A stretch of DNA of 54,834 bases from Psychrobacter immobilis (GCA_904846265.1 CAJHAA010000020.1:1-54834); one strand, 5' to 3'. Counted from the stretch's first letter, positions 1 through 8,968 are shown. Translations and numbers: made by a program. Notes: a model not told the origin generated them from the letters alone.

Positions 1-1
1 T

Positions 2-121
2 GATCTAAACCCTATCGAGAAAAAGTGGGCACAGGCTAAGTTTCTACGCCAAGGGTGGATGGAGAATAATTTACCAAAACTGTTTCAGGATATGGGCTGT
101 ATCTCTTTTATTATAGACTGA
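2..121 (+). pseudogene. IS630-family transposase, C-terminal end (gene continues left of window)
   Basis: An open frame enters from the left edge and stops at a TGA after 39 residues. It reads DLNPIEKKWAQAKF followed by a short basic tail. The N-P-I-E-x-x-W motif is the last catalytic block (DDE/DDD type) of IS630-family transposases, so this is the 3' end of such a gene. Whether the upstream part is intact cannot be seen. The terminal inverted repeat should lie in the roughly 150 bases after the stop, which carry no other gene, but I could not fix its exact end. Confidence 0.75.
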
Positions 122-291
122 CTATATCATGGCTAGCATGGCGAAAAATTAAATAGTGGCAAGGGTTAGGCAACTATCATAGCCAAAAAAGTGTTTACAA
201 TATGCTGCTGTGTGGTTTAAGCAAGTAGATTACAAAAATAAAGATGGGTTAAAAATATATCAAAATAAAAATGATAAGGTGGCAGAGAGAG

Positions 292-1569
292 ATGGTTTTT
301 AAGAGTCAGTTATTAACAGATGATAGAAACAAAAATGGTCATGCAACGGTTGAAACGCCATCTGGGCTAAGTCGTCGGCAGTTTTTGCGTCGAGTAGGTG
401 TCAGTGCGGGTACTGCGGCATTGGCGACGCAAGGTGTTTCTCAGGTATTTGCCGCCAGCCCTATCGACCCTAATAATAGTCCGCAGCTCACCAAGGATGA
501 TCTGCCGTCTGCGCTTATGGATGATGGCTCATTACCACAAACGTCATTAACGCAGACCAGCTGTATCACGCCTACGATTGAGACGCGGCTGTTTGCCAGC
601 TCCAATGTTCGGGGTAGTGACGAACGTAATGAATTAGCATTGGAGCGTATGGCCTGTGCGGGTTTTAAAGTCAATAATCCTACGATTACTAAGCGGCAGT
701 ACCTGCGTTTTGCTGGTACGGATTCTCAGCGAGCGAGTGACCTACAAAACATCGCGACAGGTGCTATCGCAGCACCTAAATTATTGCTTGGTGTGCGCGG
801 TGGTTACGGTGCCATGCGCATATTGCCGATGGTTGATTGGTCGACGCTAGGACGTATTATGAAGGAGCGCGGCACGATACTCGCAGGTTTCAGTGATGTG
901 ACCGCTATTCAGTGCGCGCTATTGGCAAAGGGTGATATGAGTTCGCTTGCGGCACCGATGCTTTATAGTGAATTTGGCAAGACCAAACCCGATGAGATCA
1001 GCTGTCGACAGTTTGTGGAAGCGCTTACCAACCCTAATCTAGTTATTAATGTATCAAATGCTACCTTAACCAGTCCAAATTTACCGAGTATTTTGACAAG
1101 TACTGAGCCAAAAAATATAACGGGCACAATTTGGGGCGGCAATCTAAGCGTGGTATCAGCGCTGGCAGGTAGTGAGTATTTGCCGCGTATTGATGGCGGC
1201 ATTGTATTCTTAGAAGACGTGGGCGAGCAGGCCTATCGTATTGAGCGCATGCTATATGACTTGTATCTCGCCGGTGTATTTAAGAATCAACAGGCGATTG
1301 TATTCGGGGCGTTGTCTGGTACAGGCGAGGACAGTTATGACAAGCGTTATGATGTCGCGACAGTCATTCGCCAGCTGCATAAATTGACCGGATTACCCAT
1401 TTATAGTGGCATGCGCTTTGGTCACATTGGACAAAAACACAGCTTTCCACTCGGAGCAACTAGTCAGCTAACGGCTAATACCGATGGTGGGTATCAGCTA
1501 GTATTTACCGATTACCCAACCATTAAAGCTGATGCTATCCAAGTAGAAGGATTATGGCAGAATGCTTAA
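292..1569 (+). CDS. Tat-exported LD-carboxypeptidase (peptidase family S66, LdcA-like)
   Basis: Serine peptidase that removes the terminal D-Ala from murein tetrapeptides. The S66 fold is recognisable from GVRGGYGAMRILP, GFSDVTA (nucleophile Ser about 201), the Glu of FLEDVGEQAYRI (about 308) and the His of FGHIGQKHSFPLG (about 378). The start is placed at 292 because AAGGTGG lies 9 nt upstream; a start at 271 would add seven residues. The N-terminus carries SRRQFLRR (residues 27-34) followed by a hydrophobic Ala/Gly stretch ending near VFAASP, a twin-arginine signal. Classical LdcA is cytoplasmic, so an exported version is notable. It is alone in its transcription unit and converges on the AraC-type gene. 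The family call is firm; the periplasmic location is inferred from the signal. Confidence 0.88.
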   Translation: MVFKSQLLTDDRNKNGHATVETPSGLSRRQFLRRVGVSAGTAALATQGVSQVFAASPIDPNNSPQLTKDDLPSALMDDGSLPQTSLTQTSCITPTIETRLFASSNVRGSDERNELALERMACAGFKVNNPTITKRQYLRFAGTDSQRASDLQNIATGAIAAPKLLLGVRGGYGAMRILPMVDWSTLGRIMKERGTILAGFSDVTAIQCALLAKGDMSSLAAPMLYSEFGKTKPDEISCRQFVEALTNPNLVINVSNATLTSPNLPSILTSTEPKNITGTIWGGNLSVVSALAGSEYLPRIDGGIVFLEDVGEQAYRIERMLYDLYLAGVFKNQQAIVFGALSGTGEDSYDKRYDVATVIRQLHKLTGLPIYSGMRFGHIGQKHSFPLGATSQLTANTDGGYQLVFTDYPTIKADAIQVEGLWQNA

Positions 1570-1602
1570 GCGCTAATCTCTAACTACTATGCACTGCCAT
1601 GA

Positions 1603-2625
1603 CTAAATCGCTAACCGCGAAAACTTATCTTGATATTCTTTCGGGGTTAGCTCTGTTGCACGTTTGAATAGACGCGTGAACGAAGAGATATCATCATAGC
1701 CAACTTGCTCGGCAAGCGATTTTATGGTCACATCTCCTAACTCTAGTAGGCGTTTTGCCTGCTCAATTCTGACGGCTTGAATATACTCAATCGGGCGCAT
1801 AGCAACAGCAGACTGAAAGCGTCTGTTCAGCGTCCGCGGGGTGATATTGACCATGGCAGCCAATCCGCTCACCTGAATAGTCTGATAAAAATTTTCCTCA
1901 ATAAACTCTTGTACCTGCTTGATCAGTTGGTCTGAATGCGGTTTATGCAAGGTCACATTAGTATAGCTGTTCTGACTGCCTCTCTTGCTATCGATAATTT
2001 GAGTTTTGGCCACTTGTGTAGAAATCTCATGTCCACAATAGCGCTCTATCAATAACAGTCCTAAGTCAAAAAATGCACTACCACCCGCCGCACAAAATAT
2101 ATTACCCGATTGGCTCTCTGACTTGCTCTTTGAATGAGTGACAAACTGGTTCTCCTGTAAATCAACGAGTGGAAAATCTGCCTTGAATTTACTGGCGTAA
2201 CCCCAGTGCGTGGTGGCGACTCTATTATCTAATAATCCTGCCTTTGCCAAAAAGAAAGCACCGCTACAGTTGCTGGCTATATCTGACTTGGTATCCGCCA
2301 ACCGCGTTAGATGGGGTATCAAATCTGCATTTTGGCTCAGTGCCTTATCGATTGAATCACCAATCGTCGGAATCAATAGCAAGTCGCATTCCGCCACGTC
2401 CTGAATATCGCAATGTGCTTGCATGATTAAGCGGTTGCTACATCTGATATCTACGCCACCAACGCTTGCTATCTGCACATTGAACCGTGGCTCTACTGGC
2501 TCATCTAAAAATCGTTGCCAACTGACACCCGTAAATGAAAACAAGTCTAACGCACCTGTCAATGCACTGCCGAGCACACCATCGAATCCGATAATAATGA
2601 CTTTAAAGGGTTTGAAATAAGGCAT
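1603..2625 (-). CDS. GlxA/FtrA-type transcriptional regulator (DJ-1/PfpI domain plus AraC HTH)
   Basis: A 340-aa two-domain regulator. Residues about 1-190 form a class I glutamine-amidotransferase-like (DJ-1/PfpI) domain with the nucleophile-elbow-like NCSGAFFLAKAGLL. The C-terminal ~100 residues are an AraC/XylS double helix-turn-helix: first helix pair around VSGLAAMVNITPRTLNRRF, second around IKSLAEQVGYDDISSFTRLF, ending in the usual TPKEYQ. It is divergently transcribed from the acyl-CoA dehydrogenase at 2808 and most likely controls that gene set; a tandem operator-like repeat lies between them. The ligand is unknown. Relatives often respond to quaternary amines or amino-acid derivatives, but nothing here identifies the effector. 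Confidence 0.85.
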   Translation of the reverse strand: MPYFKPFKVIIIGFDGVLGSALTGALDLFSFTGVSWQRFLDEPVEPRFNVQIASVGGVDIRCSNRLIMQAHCDIQDVAECDLLLIPTIGDSIDKALSQNADLIPHLTRLADTKSDIASNCSGAFFLAKAGLLDNRVATTHWGYASKFKADFPLVDLQENQFVTHSKSKSESQSGNIFCAAGGSAFFDLGLLLIERYCGHEISTQVAKTQIIDSKRGSQNSYTNVTLHKPHSDQLIKQVQEFIEENFYQTIQVSGLAAMVNITPRTLNRRFQSAVAMRPIEYIQAVRIEQAKRLLELGDVTIKSLAEQVGYDDISSFTRLFKRATELTPKEYQDKFSRLAI

Positions 2626-2703
2626 AGATGTTTATTTTCCTTTTACGTCGTTGACCAAAAATACCGATTTTTTATCTGAATTTTCTGAATACAAGTACTA
2701 TTT

Positions 2704-2738
2704 ATGTCGTATTTGACCATAATTATGTCATAAATGAC
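2704..2738. promoter_or_regulatory. Candidate operator: tandem 14-bp repeats spaced 21 bp
   Basis: ATGTCGTATTTGAC (2704-2717) and ATGTCATAAATGAC (2725-2738) are direct repeats differing at three positions, with a centre-to-centre distance of 21 bp, two helical turns. The second half-site is also a palindrome (GTCAT-AA-ATGAC). This is the classical layout for AraC-family operators and lies in the divergent region between the GlxA-type gene and the acyl-CoA dehydrogenase. Binding by that regulator is inference. Confidence 0.5.
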
Positions 2739-2807
2739 AATACGGTAAGACGTTAAATTAGATTAATATCGATTGATAACCAAATTTAATCAGTTAACGA
2801 GAATACT

Positions 2808-4613
2808 ATGGCAGCAGATACGCTAATCAATGACTTTGAGTTACCGTTCCAATTATATGATGTATTGGGCACTGAAAATTTAACCGAGCATGCTAAGTTT
2901 GCAGAGCATAGCCGCGAAACGTTTGACGCAGTACTGGATACGGCCAATAAAATTGCGACTCAGCTGTTTTTGCCGCATAACCATGTAGCAGACAAGAACG
3001 AGCCACAGTTTGATGGCAAAAAAGTCAGCATGATAAGCGATGTAAAAGTTGCTTTTGATGCGTTCCGCGAGTCAGGGTTCATCGCAGGTCGCTATAGTTT
3101 TGAAGACGGCGGTATGCAGCTGCCTGAAACGGTAATGACAGCCGTGGCAGGTTATTTTATGGCCGCCAATCCTTCAACCACTGCGTATCCATTTTTGACC
3201 ACTGCAGCAATCAATGTGATCTCACACTTTGCCAGTGATGAAATTAAAACTGCCTTTATGCCGCGAATGCTGACAGGTGAGTTCACCGGAACCATGGCAT
3301 TAACAGAGCCGCATGCAGGTTCCTCACTTGCAGATATCAAAACCACTGCGGTAAAACAAGACGATGGTTCTTATCGCGTCAAAGGCAGCAAAATTTATAT
3401 CTCAGGCGGCGATCACGAACTGTCTGATAATATCGTCCATCTCGTATTGGCCAAAGTGCCAGGTGGTCCGGGTGGCGTCAAAGGCATTTCTTTATTTGCG
3501 GTACCCAAGTATCGCTTAAACGATGACTTATCTGTTGGCGAGCGCAACGATGTACATTTGACCGGACTGATTCATAAGCTTGGTTATAGAGGCGCGACCT
3601 CTACAGCATTGAGCTTTGGGGATGAAGGCGCATGCCATGGTTATCTGATCGGTGAAGAGCATTTTGGCCTGCGCTATATGTTCAAAATGATGAATGAGGC
3701 GCGTATCGCTGTCGGTTTTGGCGCATCGATGGTTGGCTATCGTGGCTATCAGTATTCATTAGATTACGCCAAAGACAGAACGCAAGGCAGAATTGCCCCG
3801 AACAATAAACCTGAAGATGCGGCAACTGCCATCATCAATCATGGTGACGTAAAGCGCATGTTATTGGCGCAAAAAGCCTACTCTGAAGGCGGCATTTCAT
3901 TATGTCTATATGGCTCAAACTTGATTGACCGTATCAACACTTGTGAAGACGAAACGTTAAAAAATGAGCTAACAGAATTACTAGACTTGCTAACCCCAGT
4001 ACTTAAAGCATGGCCATCTGAGTATGGGCCAAAAGCCAATGATTTGGGTATTCAAGTATTGGGCGGTGCAGGTTATACACGTGAGTATCAGGCTGAGCAG
4101 TTCTGGCGTGACAATCGACTGAATCCTATTCATGAAGGCACAAATGGTGTGCAGGCATTGGATTTGTCATTTCGTAAGTTATGGCAAAAAGGTGGTCTGG
4201 GTATTCAAATCCTCAAACGTGAAATCACACAAGATTTGGAAAGCATCACTACACCTGAGAGCGCTCAATTGGCGGGTAAACTGATGCCTTATATGGGTCA
4301 GCTACATGAAGTATTAGTTCATTTAAGCAAAGTATTACAGACAGAGGAAGCATTAACGCTAACAGGTAATGCTCAAGCACTGATGAATATTTTTGCCTCA
4401 ATTGTACTGAGCTGGATTTGGATTCGTCAAGCGAGTAAAGCTGAGCAGCTATTAAGCACGACGCAAGATGCTGAGCAACAGAATTTTTATAAAGGCAAGA
4501 TACAAGCGGCCAAATACTTCATTAATTGGGAATTACCATTAGTTAAACGCGACATCGAATTATTAACCAACACCAACTCTGTTTGCACTGATATGCAAAC
4601 AGAATGGTTCTAA
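2808..4613 (+). CDS. Acyl-CoA dehydrogenase, large (DmdC-like) subfamily
   Basis: A 601-aa FAD flavoprotein of the long ACAD type, which has an extra C-terminal domain and is typically about 590-610 aa. It should catalyse alpha,beta-dehydrogenation of an acyl-CoA. Visible family blocks are TGTMALTEPHAGSSLADIKT (flavin/substrate contact), GSKIYISGGDHEL, GGAGYTREYQAEQFWRDNR and NPIHEGTNGVQALDL, the last carrying the Glu expected to be the catalytic base. It is the first gene of a same-strand set continuing with the MDR reductase 10 bp downstream. The physiological acyl-CoA is not determinable from sequence. Relatives include 3-methylmercaptopropionyl-CoA dehydrogenase DmdC, but that name should not be transferred here. 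Confidence 0.85.
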   Translation: MAADTLINDFELPFQLYDVLGTENLTEHAKFAEHSRETFDAVLDTANKIATQLFLPHNHVADKNEPQFDGKKVSMISDVKVAFDAFRESGFIAGRYSFEDGGMQLPETVMTAVAGYFMAANPSTTAYPFLTTAAINVISHFASDEIKTAFMPRMLTGEFTGTMALTEPHAGSSLADIKTTAVKQDDGSYRVKGSKIYISGGDHELSDNIVHLVLAKVPGGPGGVKGISLFAVPKYRLNDDLSVGERNDVHLTGLIHKLGYRGATSTALSFGDEGACHGYLIGEEHFGLRYMFKMMNEARIAVGFGASMVGYRGYQYSLDYAKDRTQGRIAPNNKPEDAATAIINHGDVKRMLLAQKAYSEGGISLCLYGSNLIDRINTCEDETLKNELTELLDLLTPVLKAWPSEYGPKANDLGIQVLGGAGYTREYQAEQFWRDNRLNPIHEGTNGVQALDLSFRKLWQKGGLGIQILKREITQDLESITTPESAQLAGKLMPYMGQLHEVLVHLSKVLQTEEALTLTGNAQALMNIFASIVLSWIWIRQASKAEQLLSTTQDAEQQNFYKGKIQAAKYFINWELPLVKRDIELLTNTNSVCTDMQTEWF

Positions 4614-4623
4614 GGACAGAGAC

Positions 4624-5631
4624 ATGACAAAAATGAATAAACAGTGGCGATTAAAAGCAAGACCGGTAGGCGAGCCTAGTGCCGAGACTTGGGATTATAC
4701 CGAAACAGAAATCCCGACCATCACTGATGGTCAGCTGCTGATTAAGGTTGAATACATCTCTATCGATCCGGCGATGCGTGGTTGGTTGAACGATGCCAAA
4801 TCTTATATTGCACCGGTACAGATTGGTGACGTCATGCGTGCTGGTACTGTGGGCGAAGTGATTGAAAGCAAGCATGAGAAGTTTGCCGTTGGTGACTATG
4901 TTGCAGGTCACGATGGCGTGCAGTCTTATGCCGTCAGTGATGGAGTCAATCTGTATAAAGTTGATCCAAAATTGGCACCATTGTCTTATTACTTGGGCGT
5001 GCTCGGTATGCCAGGTATGACAGGGTATTTTGGTTTGCTAAAAACAGGTCAGCCAAAAGCTGGCGAGACTGTGGTTGTTTCTGGCGCTGCTGGTGCTGTC
5101 GGTAGTTTGGTTGGTCAGATTGCCAAAATAAAAGGCTGCCGAGTTGTTGGTATCGCGGGCGGTGCTGAAAAATGCAAATTCTTAGTCGATGAGCTTGGGT
5201 TTGATGCGACGATTGATTACAAAAACGAAGATGTGAAAAAAGCACTGAAGAAAACCTGCCCAGACGGTGTCGATGTGTACTTTGACAACGTTGGCGGTGA
5301 TATCTTGAATGACGTACTCACACAAATCAATCTGCATGCGCGTATCGTCATTTGCGGTGCGATTAGTCAGTATAACAACACTACAGAAGTCAAAGGCCCA
5401 TCGAACTATTTATCATTATTGGTCAATCGTGCCCGCATGGAAGGCATCGTGGTATTCGATAATATCAAAGAATATCCAGTCGCCATGAAAGACATCGCTG
5501 GCTGGATTCAGTCAGGTGATATGAAAGTAAAAGATCATATCGTTGAAGGTATCGAGACGTTCCCAGATACCTTGATGATGCTCTTTAACGGTGAAAACTT
5601 TGGCAAACTGGTACTTAAGGTAGAGGGATAG
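4624..5631 (+). CDS. NADP-dependent MDR oxidoreductase (CurA/prostaglandin-reductase type)
   Basis: A 335-aa zinc-free medium-chain dehydrogenase/reductase that reduces activated C=C bonds of enones. N-terminal features SIDPAMRGWLND and GEVIESKHEKFAVGDYV are typical of the CurA/PTGR group. The Rossmann fold shows VSGAAGAVGSLVGQIAKIKG (residues about 150-170) and FDNVGGDILNDVL. The length matches the family. The gene starts 10 bp after the acyl-CoA dehydrogenase, with AAGGACAGAGAC as ribosome-binding region, and ends 3 bp before the next SDR gene, so the three are almost certainly one operon. The natural substrate is unknown; an enoyl intermediate of the same pathway is a reasonable inference. 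Confidence 0.85.
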   Translation: MTKMNKQWRLKARPVGEPSAETWDYTETEIPTITDGQLLIKVEYISIDPAMRGWLNDAKSYIAPVQIGDVMRAGTVGEVIESKHEKFAVGDYVAGHDGVQSYAVSDGVNLYKVDPKLAPLSYYLGVLGMPGMTGYFGLLKTGQPKAGETVVVSGAAGAVGSLVGQIAKIKGCRVVGIAGGAEKCKFLVDELGFDATIDYKNEDVKKALKKTCPDGVDVYFDNVGGDILNDVLTQINLHARIVICGAISQYNNTTEVKGPSNYLSLLVNRARMEGIVVFDNIKEYPVAMKDIAGWIQSGDMKVKDHIVEGIETFPDTLMMLFNGENFGKLVLKVEG

Positions 5632-5634
5632 ATC

Positions 5635-6417
5635 ATGACACTGAATACAAACGGAATTGCATCAGATGTAACGGGTAAACGAATTTTAATCACGGGCGGT
5701 GCCTCTGGTATCGGTGCAGCAAGCGCGCTATTACTAGCCAGTCGCGGCGCAAAAGTTGTGATTGGGGATATGGCAGAAGAGATGGGTGCTGCGGTTGCCA
5801 AGCAAGCTCAAGATGCTGGTAACAGTGTCGTCTTCAAAAAAGTAGACGTGACCAGTGGTGACGAAGTACGTGCGTTGTTCGACTTCGCAGTAGAAACGCT
5901 TGGCGGTCTAGATGTGGTGGTAAACAATGCTGGTATCGACCATAAGCCTTCGCCCATGCATGAGCTAAGCGATGACGACTTTGATCGCAATATCGCCGTG
6001 AATTTAAAAGGTGTTTGGCACTGTATGCGTGCTGCCGTCAACTGTATGCTACCTAATGGTGGTGGTCATGTGATTAACGTAGCGTCTATTGCTGGTCTGC
6101 GTTCAGCACCGATGATCTCAGCCTATAGCGCGGCTAAACATGGTGTTATGGGTCTAACCAAGTCTGCTGCCCATGAGTACGCGCGCGCCAATATTCGTTT
6201 TAACGCGGTATGCCCAAGCTTCATTGATACACCAATGGTACGCAATACCATGGCAAAAATGGATGAACGCGCGCAAAAAGCCACTATTAATGCCAGTCCA
6301 TTACGCCGTTTGGGAGACGTTAACGAAGTGTCAGGCGCGATTGCTTGGCTGGCTAGTGATGAAAGCAGTTTTATGAATGGTCATGCGTTTACCCTTGATG
6401 GTGGCATGTTGGCTTAA
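5635..6417 (+). CDS. SDR-family oxidoreductase (classical short-chain dehydrogenase)
   Basis: A 260-aa classical SDR. The cofactor motif TGGASGIGAASALLLASRG (residues about 20-38), an Asp after the second strand (VVIGD, suggesting NAD preference), NNAG (97-100), and catalytic Ser151, Tyr164 and Lys168 in YSAAK are all present, so it should be active. It begins 3 bp after the MDR gene (RBS within GTAGAGGGA) and is the last tightly coupled gene of that operon. A palindromic repeat starts immediately after its stop codon and may help end the transcript. It probably oxidises or reduces a hydroxyacyl or alcohol intermediate; the exact substrate is unknown. Confidence 0.87.
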   Translation: MTLNTNGIASDVTGKRILITGGASGIGAASALLLASRGAKVVIGDMAEEMGAAVAKQAQDAGNSVVFKKVDVTSGDEVRALFDFAVETLGGLDVVVNNAGIDHKPSPMHELSDDDFDRNIAVNLKGVWHCMRAAVNCMLPNGGGHVINVASIAGLRSAPMISAYSAAKHGVMGLTKSAAHEYARANIRFNAVCPSFIDTPMVRNTMAKMDERAQKATINASPLRRLGDVNEVSGAIAWLASDESSFMNGHAFTLDGGMLA

Positions 6418-6521
6418 TAGTCAAATAACTGCTAAAGCATTACGATGTTAGCCTCGCTCGATGTACTATGCGTACTATCTACGCTCAGCTGCCTTGTAAT
6501 GGATTTGCAGTTTTTCGACTA
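6418..6521. repeat. Palindromic intergenic repeat, family 2, copy 1
   Basis: An imperfect palindrome of about 104 bp starting at the base after the SDR stop codon. Outer arms are TAGTC / GACTA, followed by ACTGC...GCAGT and CATTAC / GTAATG. The core, which includes GCCTCGCTCGATGTACTATG, resembles the reverse complement of the core of the repeat at 41119-41226 (which reads AGTACTACAAATAGTAGACT). Same outer arms plus similar core make these one dispersed family. It could act as a terminator or mRNA 3'-end stabiliser here. Confidence 0.7.
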
Positions 6522-6586
6522 TAATTTATTAAGTGGTTACGATAAAAAATTGAAAACTGAATAGCTAATTCAAAATATAAGGAATC

Positions 6587-7351
6587 ATGATGAACGATTT
6601 ATTTGATTTAACCGGTAAGGTCGCTTTGGTTACTGGCGCAAGCCGCGGTATTGGCGAATCTATTGCTCGTTTATTGGCATCAAGAGGCGCGCATGTGATC
6701 GTCTCAAGCCGCAAAATCGATGCTTGCCAAGCAGTCGCTGATAGCATCATCGCTGATGGTCACAAAGCCAGTGCCTTTGCTTGTCACGTGGGCGAGATGG
6801 CGCAGATTGATGCGATTTTTGAGCATATCAAAAGCGAGTTTGGCCAAATCGATATCTTGGTCAATAATGCCGCAGCCAACCCTTACTATGGCCATATCTT
6901 AGATACGGATTTAGCCGCCTTTGATAAGACGGTTGAGGTAAACATTCGCGGCTACTTCTTTATGTCGACTGCTGCTGGCAAAATGATGAAAGAACAAGGT
7001 GGCGGCGTCATCTTAAATACCGCATCGGTCAATGGCTTAGTAGCAGGCGACAAGCAAGGCATCTACTCAATCACCAAAGCGGCGGTCATTAGCATGACTA
7101 AAGCTTTTGCTAAAGAGTGTGGCCCACTTAATATCCGCGTCAATGCTTTACTGCCAGGTCTAACTGATACCAAGTTTGCTTCTGCCTTGACGACCAATGA
7201 TAAAGTCTTAAAAATGGCACTACACTCGATTCCGCTAGGACGTGTGGCTGAGCCTGACGAGATGGCTGGCACGGTATTATATCTAGTGTCTGACGCATCA
7301 AGCTATACCACAGGCGCGACTATCGTTGTCGATGGTGGTATGTTGGCTTAG
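6587..7351 (+). CDS. SDR-family oxidoreductase (second short-chain dehydrogenase)
   Basis: A 254-aa classical SDR. TGASRGIGESIARLLASRG (about 16-34) is the cofactor motif. SSRK after the second strand suggests NADP preference, unlike the previous SDR. NNAA replaces NNAG, and catalytic Ser147, Tyr160 and Lys164 (YSITK) are present. The C-terminus SYTTGATIVVDGGMLA is typical of the FabG/DHRS4-like group. AAGGAATC precedes the ATG at 6587; an adjacent ATG at 6590 is equally possible. It is separated from the upstream operon by the palindromic repeat, so it may have its own promoter or be read through. A terminator follows. Substrate unknown. Confidence 0.87.
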   Translation: MMNDLFDLTGKVALVTGASRGIGESIARLLASRGAHVIVSSRKIDACQAVADSIIADGHKASAFACHVGEMAQIDAIFEHIKSEFGQIDILVNNAAANPYYGHILDTDLAAFDKTVEVNIRGYFFMSTAAGKMMKEQGGGVILNTASVNGLVAGDKQGIYSITKAAVISMTKAFAKECGPLNIRVNALLPGLTDTKFASALTTNDKVLKMALHSIPLGRVAEPDEMAGTVLYLVSDASSYTTGATIVVDGGMLA

Positions 7352-7403
7352 TTAGCCCCTCAGAAGACTTAGAATACCAGTAAAAGAAAGCATGACTATT
7401 AAG

Positions 7404-7439
7404 AACTGCATGAGATTTATTTCCATGCAGTTTTTTTTG
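7404..7439 (+). terminator. Rho-independent terminator after the SDR gene
   Basis: Stem AACTGCATG / CATGCAGTT with an 11-nt loop, running straight into eight Ts and a second T-rich stretch. It closes the 2.8-7.35 kb transcription unit. Confidence 0.85.
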
Positions 7440-7571
7440 ATTTTTTTTTGATCGAGTGTCTAGATCCTTTTAGTGTCATTGCATCGATAGATTATAATTT
7501 GAAGTAAAAATAGGCTGTGTAATGGCATAATGAAGGTACTAACCGCTACTTGCATAATATGGAAATCAATC

Positions 7572-8411
7572 ATGGATTCAGTGACCAATCATAAAACAAA
7601 TATAATTTCTCAAAATAAAACATGGCTGTTCGTGCCAGCGACTCGCATCGACAGAGTCGCGAAAGCCTTCGCTAGTGGCGCAGATGTGGTCATTGTCGAT
7701 TTAGAAGATGCCGTTGCGTCAGAAGATAAAGCAGACGCCCGCAAAGCATTACAACAATATCATGACAGCGCAGACTATCAAGCTATTTGGGTGCGTATCA
7801 ATAAAGCAGGCAGTGAGGCATTTATAAAAGATATCGCGCTCTGTCAGCAAATGCCCAAACTTGCAGGAGTTATTCTAGCCAAGGCGGAACAAGTATCAGA
7901 TATCGAGCAAGCCTATCAAGGTAGTGGGCTGCCTATTATTGCACTCATAGAAAGCGCGGTTGGGTTGTACCATATTGATGCGATGGCTAACGTGTCGGGC
8001 TTGGTCGGATTCAGCTATGGTTTTCTAGATCTGTGCAATGATTTGCGGGTACAAGTAGGGACGCCTGCTGCAGATATCACTGCTAACCAGGTTCGCTATC
8101 AGTTGGTGTTGACCTCTAAAGTACATGAGCTAGCAGCGCCCATAGACACCGTTTATCCTGATTTCAATGATGAAGTAGGGCTAAATGCCCGAGTGCAACT
8201 ATGGTCACAAATGGGTATGTCAGGAATGCTGTGTATTCATCCCAAACAAGTGGCTGTTGTGCAGCACGCCCTTAAGCCGACAGAGAGTGAGCTATCATTT
8301 GCTAAGCGTGTGGTCGAGGAGTATGAGCGAAGCGGGCAGGCAGTGTTTGAGATAGATGGTCAAATGGTCGACGCGCCAGTGATTGAGCGTTGTCGCCAGC
8401 TATTAGGTTAG
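7572..8411 (+). CDS. HpcH/HpaI aldolase / citrate-lyase-beta (CitE-like) family protein
   Basis: About 279 aa, TIM-barrel, Mg-dependent CoA-ester lyase/aldolase family. Recognised by KTWLFVPATRIDRVAKAFASG, VIVDLEDAV (acid cluster), the conserved Arg of WVRIN, ILAKAEQ, IALIESAVGL (metal-binding Glu) and CIHPKQV. Stand-alone CitE-like proteins of this length cleave or thio-hydrolyse short acyl-CoAs such as malyl-CoA or citramalyl-CoA. An in-frame start exists at 7530, but the family begins near the TWLFVPA block, so the ATG at 7572 is preferred. A terminator separates it from the upstream genes. Its neighbourhood of CoA-ester genes suggests a role in the same catabolism, which is inference. Confidence 0.83.
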   Translation: MDSVTNHKTNIISQNKTWLFVPATRIDRVAKAFASGADVVIVDLEDAVASEDKADARKALQQYHDSADYQAIWVRINKAGSEAFIKDIALCQQMPKLAGVILAKAEQVSDIEQAYQGSGLPIIALIESAVGLYHIDAMANVSGLVGFSYGFLDLCNDLRVQVGTPAADITANQVRYQLVLTSKVHELAAPIDTVYPDFNDEVGLNARVQLWSQMGMSGMLCIHPKQVAVVQHALKPTESELSFAKRVVEEYERSGQAVFEIDGQMVDAPVIERCRQLLG

Positions 8412-8486
8412 TTATTGACGAAGTAGCAGGGAAGCAAATAATGGTTTATTATGCATCATACTTATTTATGATTTAAAAAGAGCTCT

Positions 8487-8900
8487 ATGATTTTCATTAG
8501 CAATACCATTAGCCTGAATGACAGTGATGTAGAGATTAGCGCGATACGTGCACAGGGCGCTGGCGGGCAAAATGTCAATAAAGTCTCATCTGCTATCCAT
8601 CTGCGTTTTGATATTCATGCATCAAGTTTAAGTGATATCCATAAGCAGCGTTTATTGGACAGTAAAGACAGTCGAATCACCAAAGAAGGCGTGTTTGTGC
8701 TTAAAGCGCAGCAGTTTCGTACGCAAGAGCGCAATAAGATAGATGCCTTTGAGCGGCTGCAAAGCTTTATTATAAAAGCCACTCATGTCAATCAAACCAG
8801 AAAGCCGACTAAACCTAGCAGAAATGCTAAGCGTAAACGCGTTGATGCAAAGACTCAGCGCGGTAAAACCAAAGTGTTACGCGGTAAAGTAGATTTTTAA
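8487..8900 (+). CDS. arfB: Alternative ribosome-rescue peptidyl-tRNA hydrolase ArfB (YaeJ)
   Basis: 137 aa, the usual ArfB length. The GGQ motif lies at residues 26-28 within AQGAGGQNVNKV, the release-factor domain-3 signature that hydrolyses peptidyl-tRNA on ribosomes stalled at mRNA 3' ends. The C-terminal ~30 residues are strongly basic (KPTKPSRNAKRKRV, then RGKTKVLRGK), matching the tail that inserts into the empty mRNA channel. It lacks the codon-recognition domain of RF1/RF2, which separates it from true release factors. It is monocistronic, with a good bidirectional terminator between it and the convergent transporter gene. Confidence 0.92.
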   Translation: MIFISNTISLNDSDVEISAIRAQGAGGQNVNKVSSAIHLRFDIHASSLSDIHKQRLLDSKDSRITKEGVFVLKAQQFRTQERNKIDAFERLQSFIIKATHVNQTRKPTKPSRNAKRKRVDAKTQRGKTKVLRGKVDF

Positions 8901-8938
8901 ATAAGCCGCTTATTCAGTATTGTTTAATAAAGCAAAAA

Positions 8939-8968
8939 GCCAGCCCCTTTAAGTGGCTGGCATTTTTT
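8939..8968. terminator. Rho-independent terminator between arfB and the MFS gene
   Basis: Perfect stem GCCAGCC / GGCTGGC with a 9-nt loop. A run of Ts follows on the plus strand and an A-rich tract precedes it, so it may serve both convergent genes. Confidence 0.85.
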
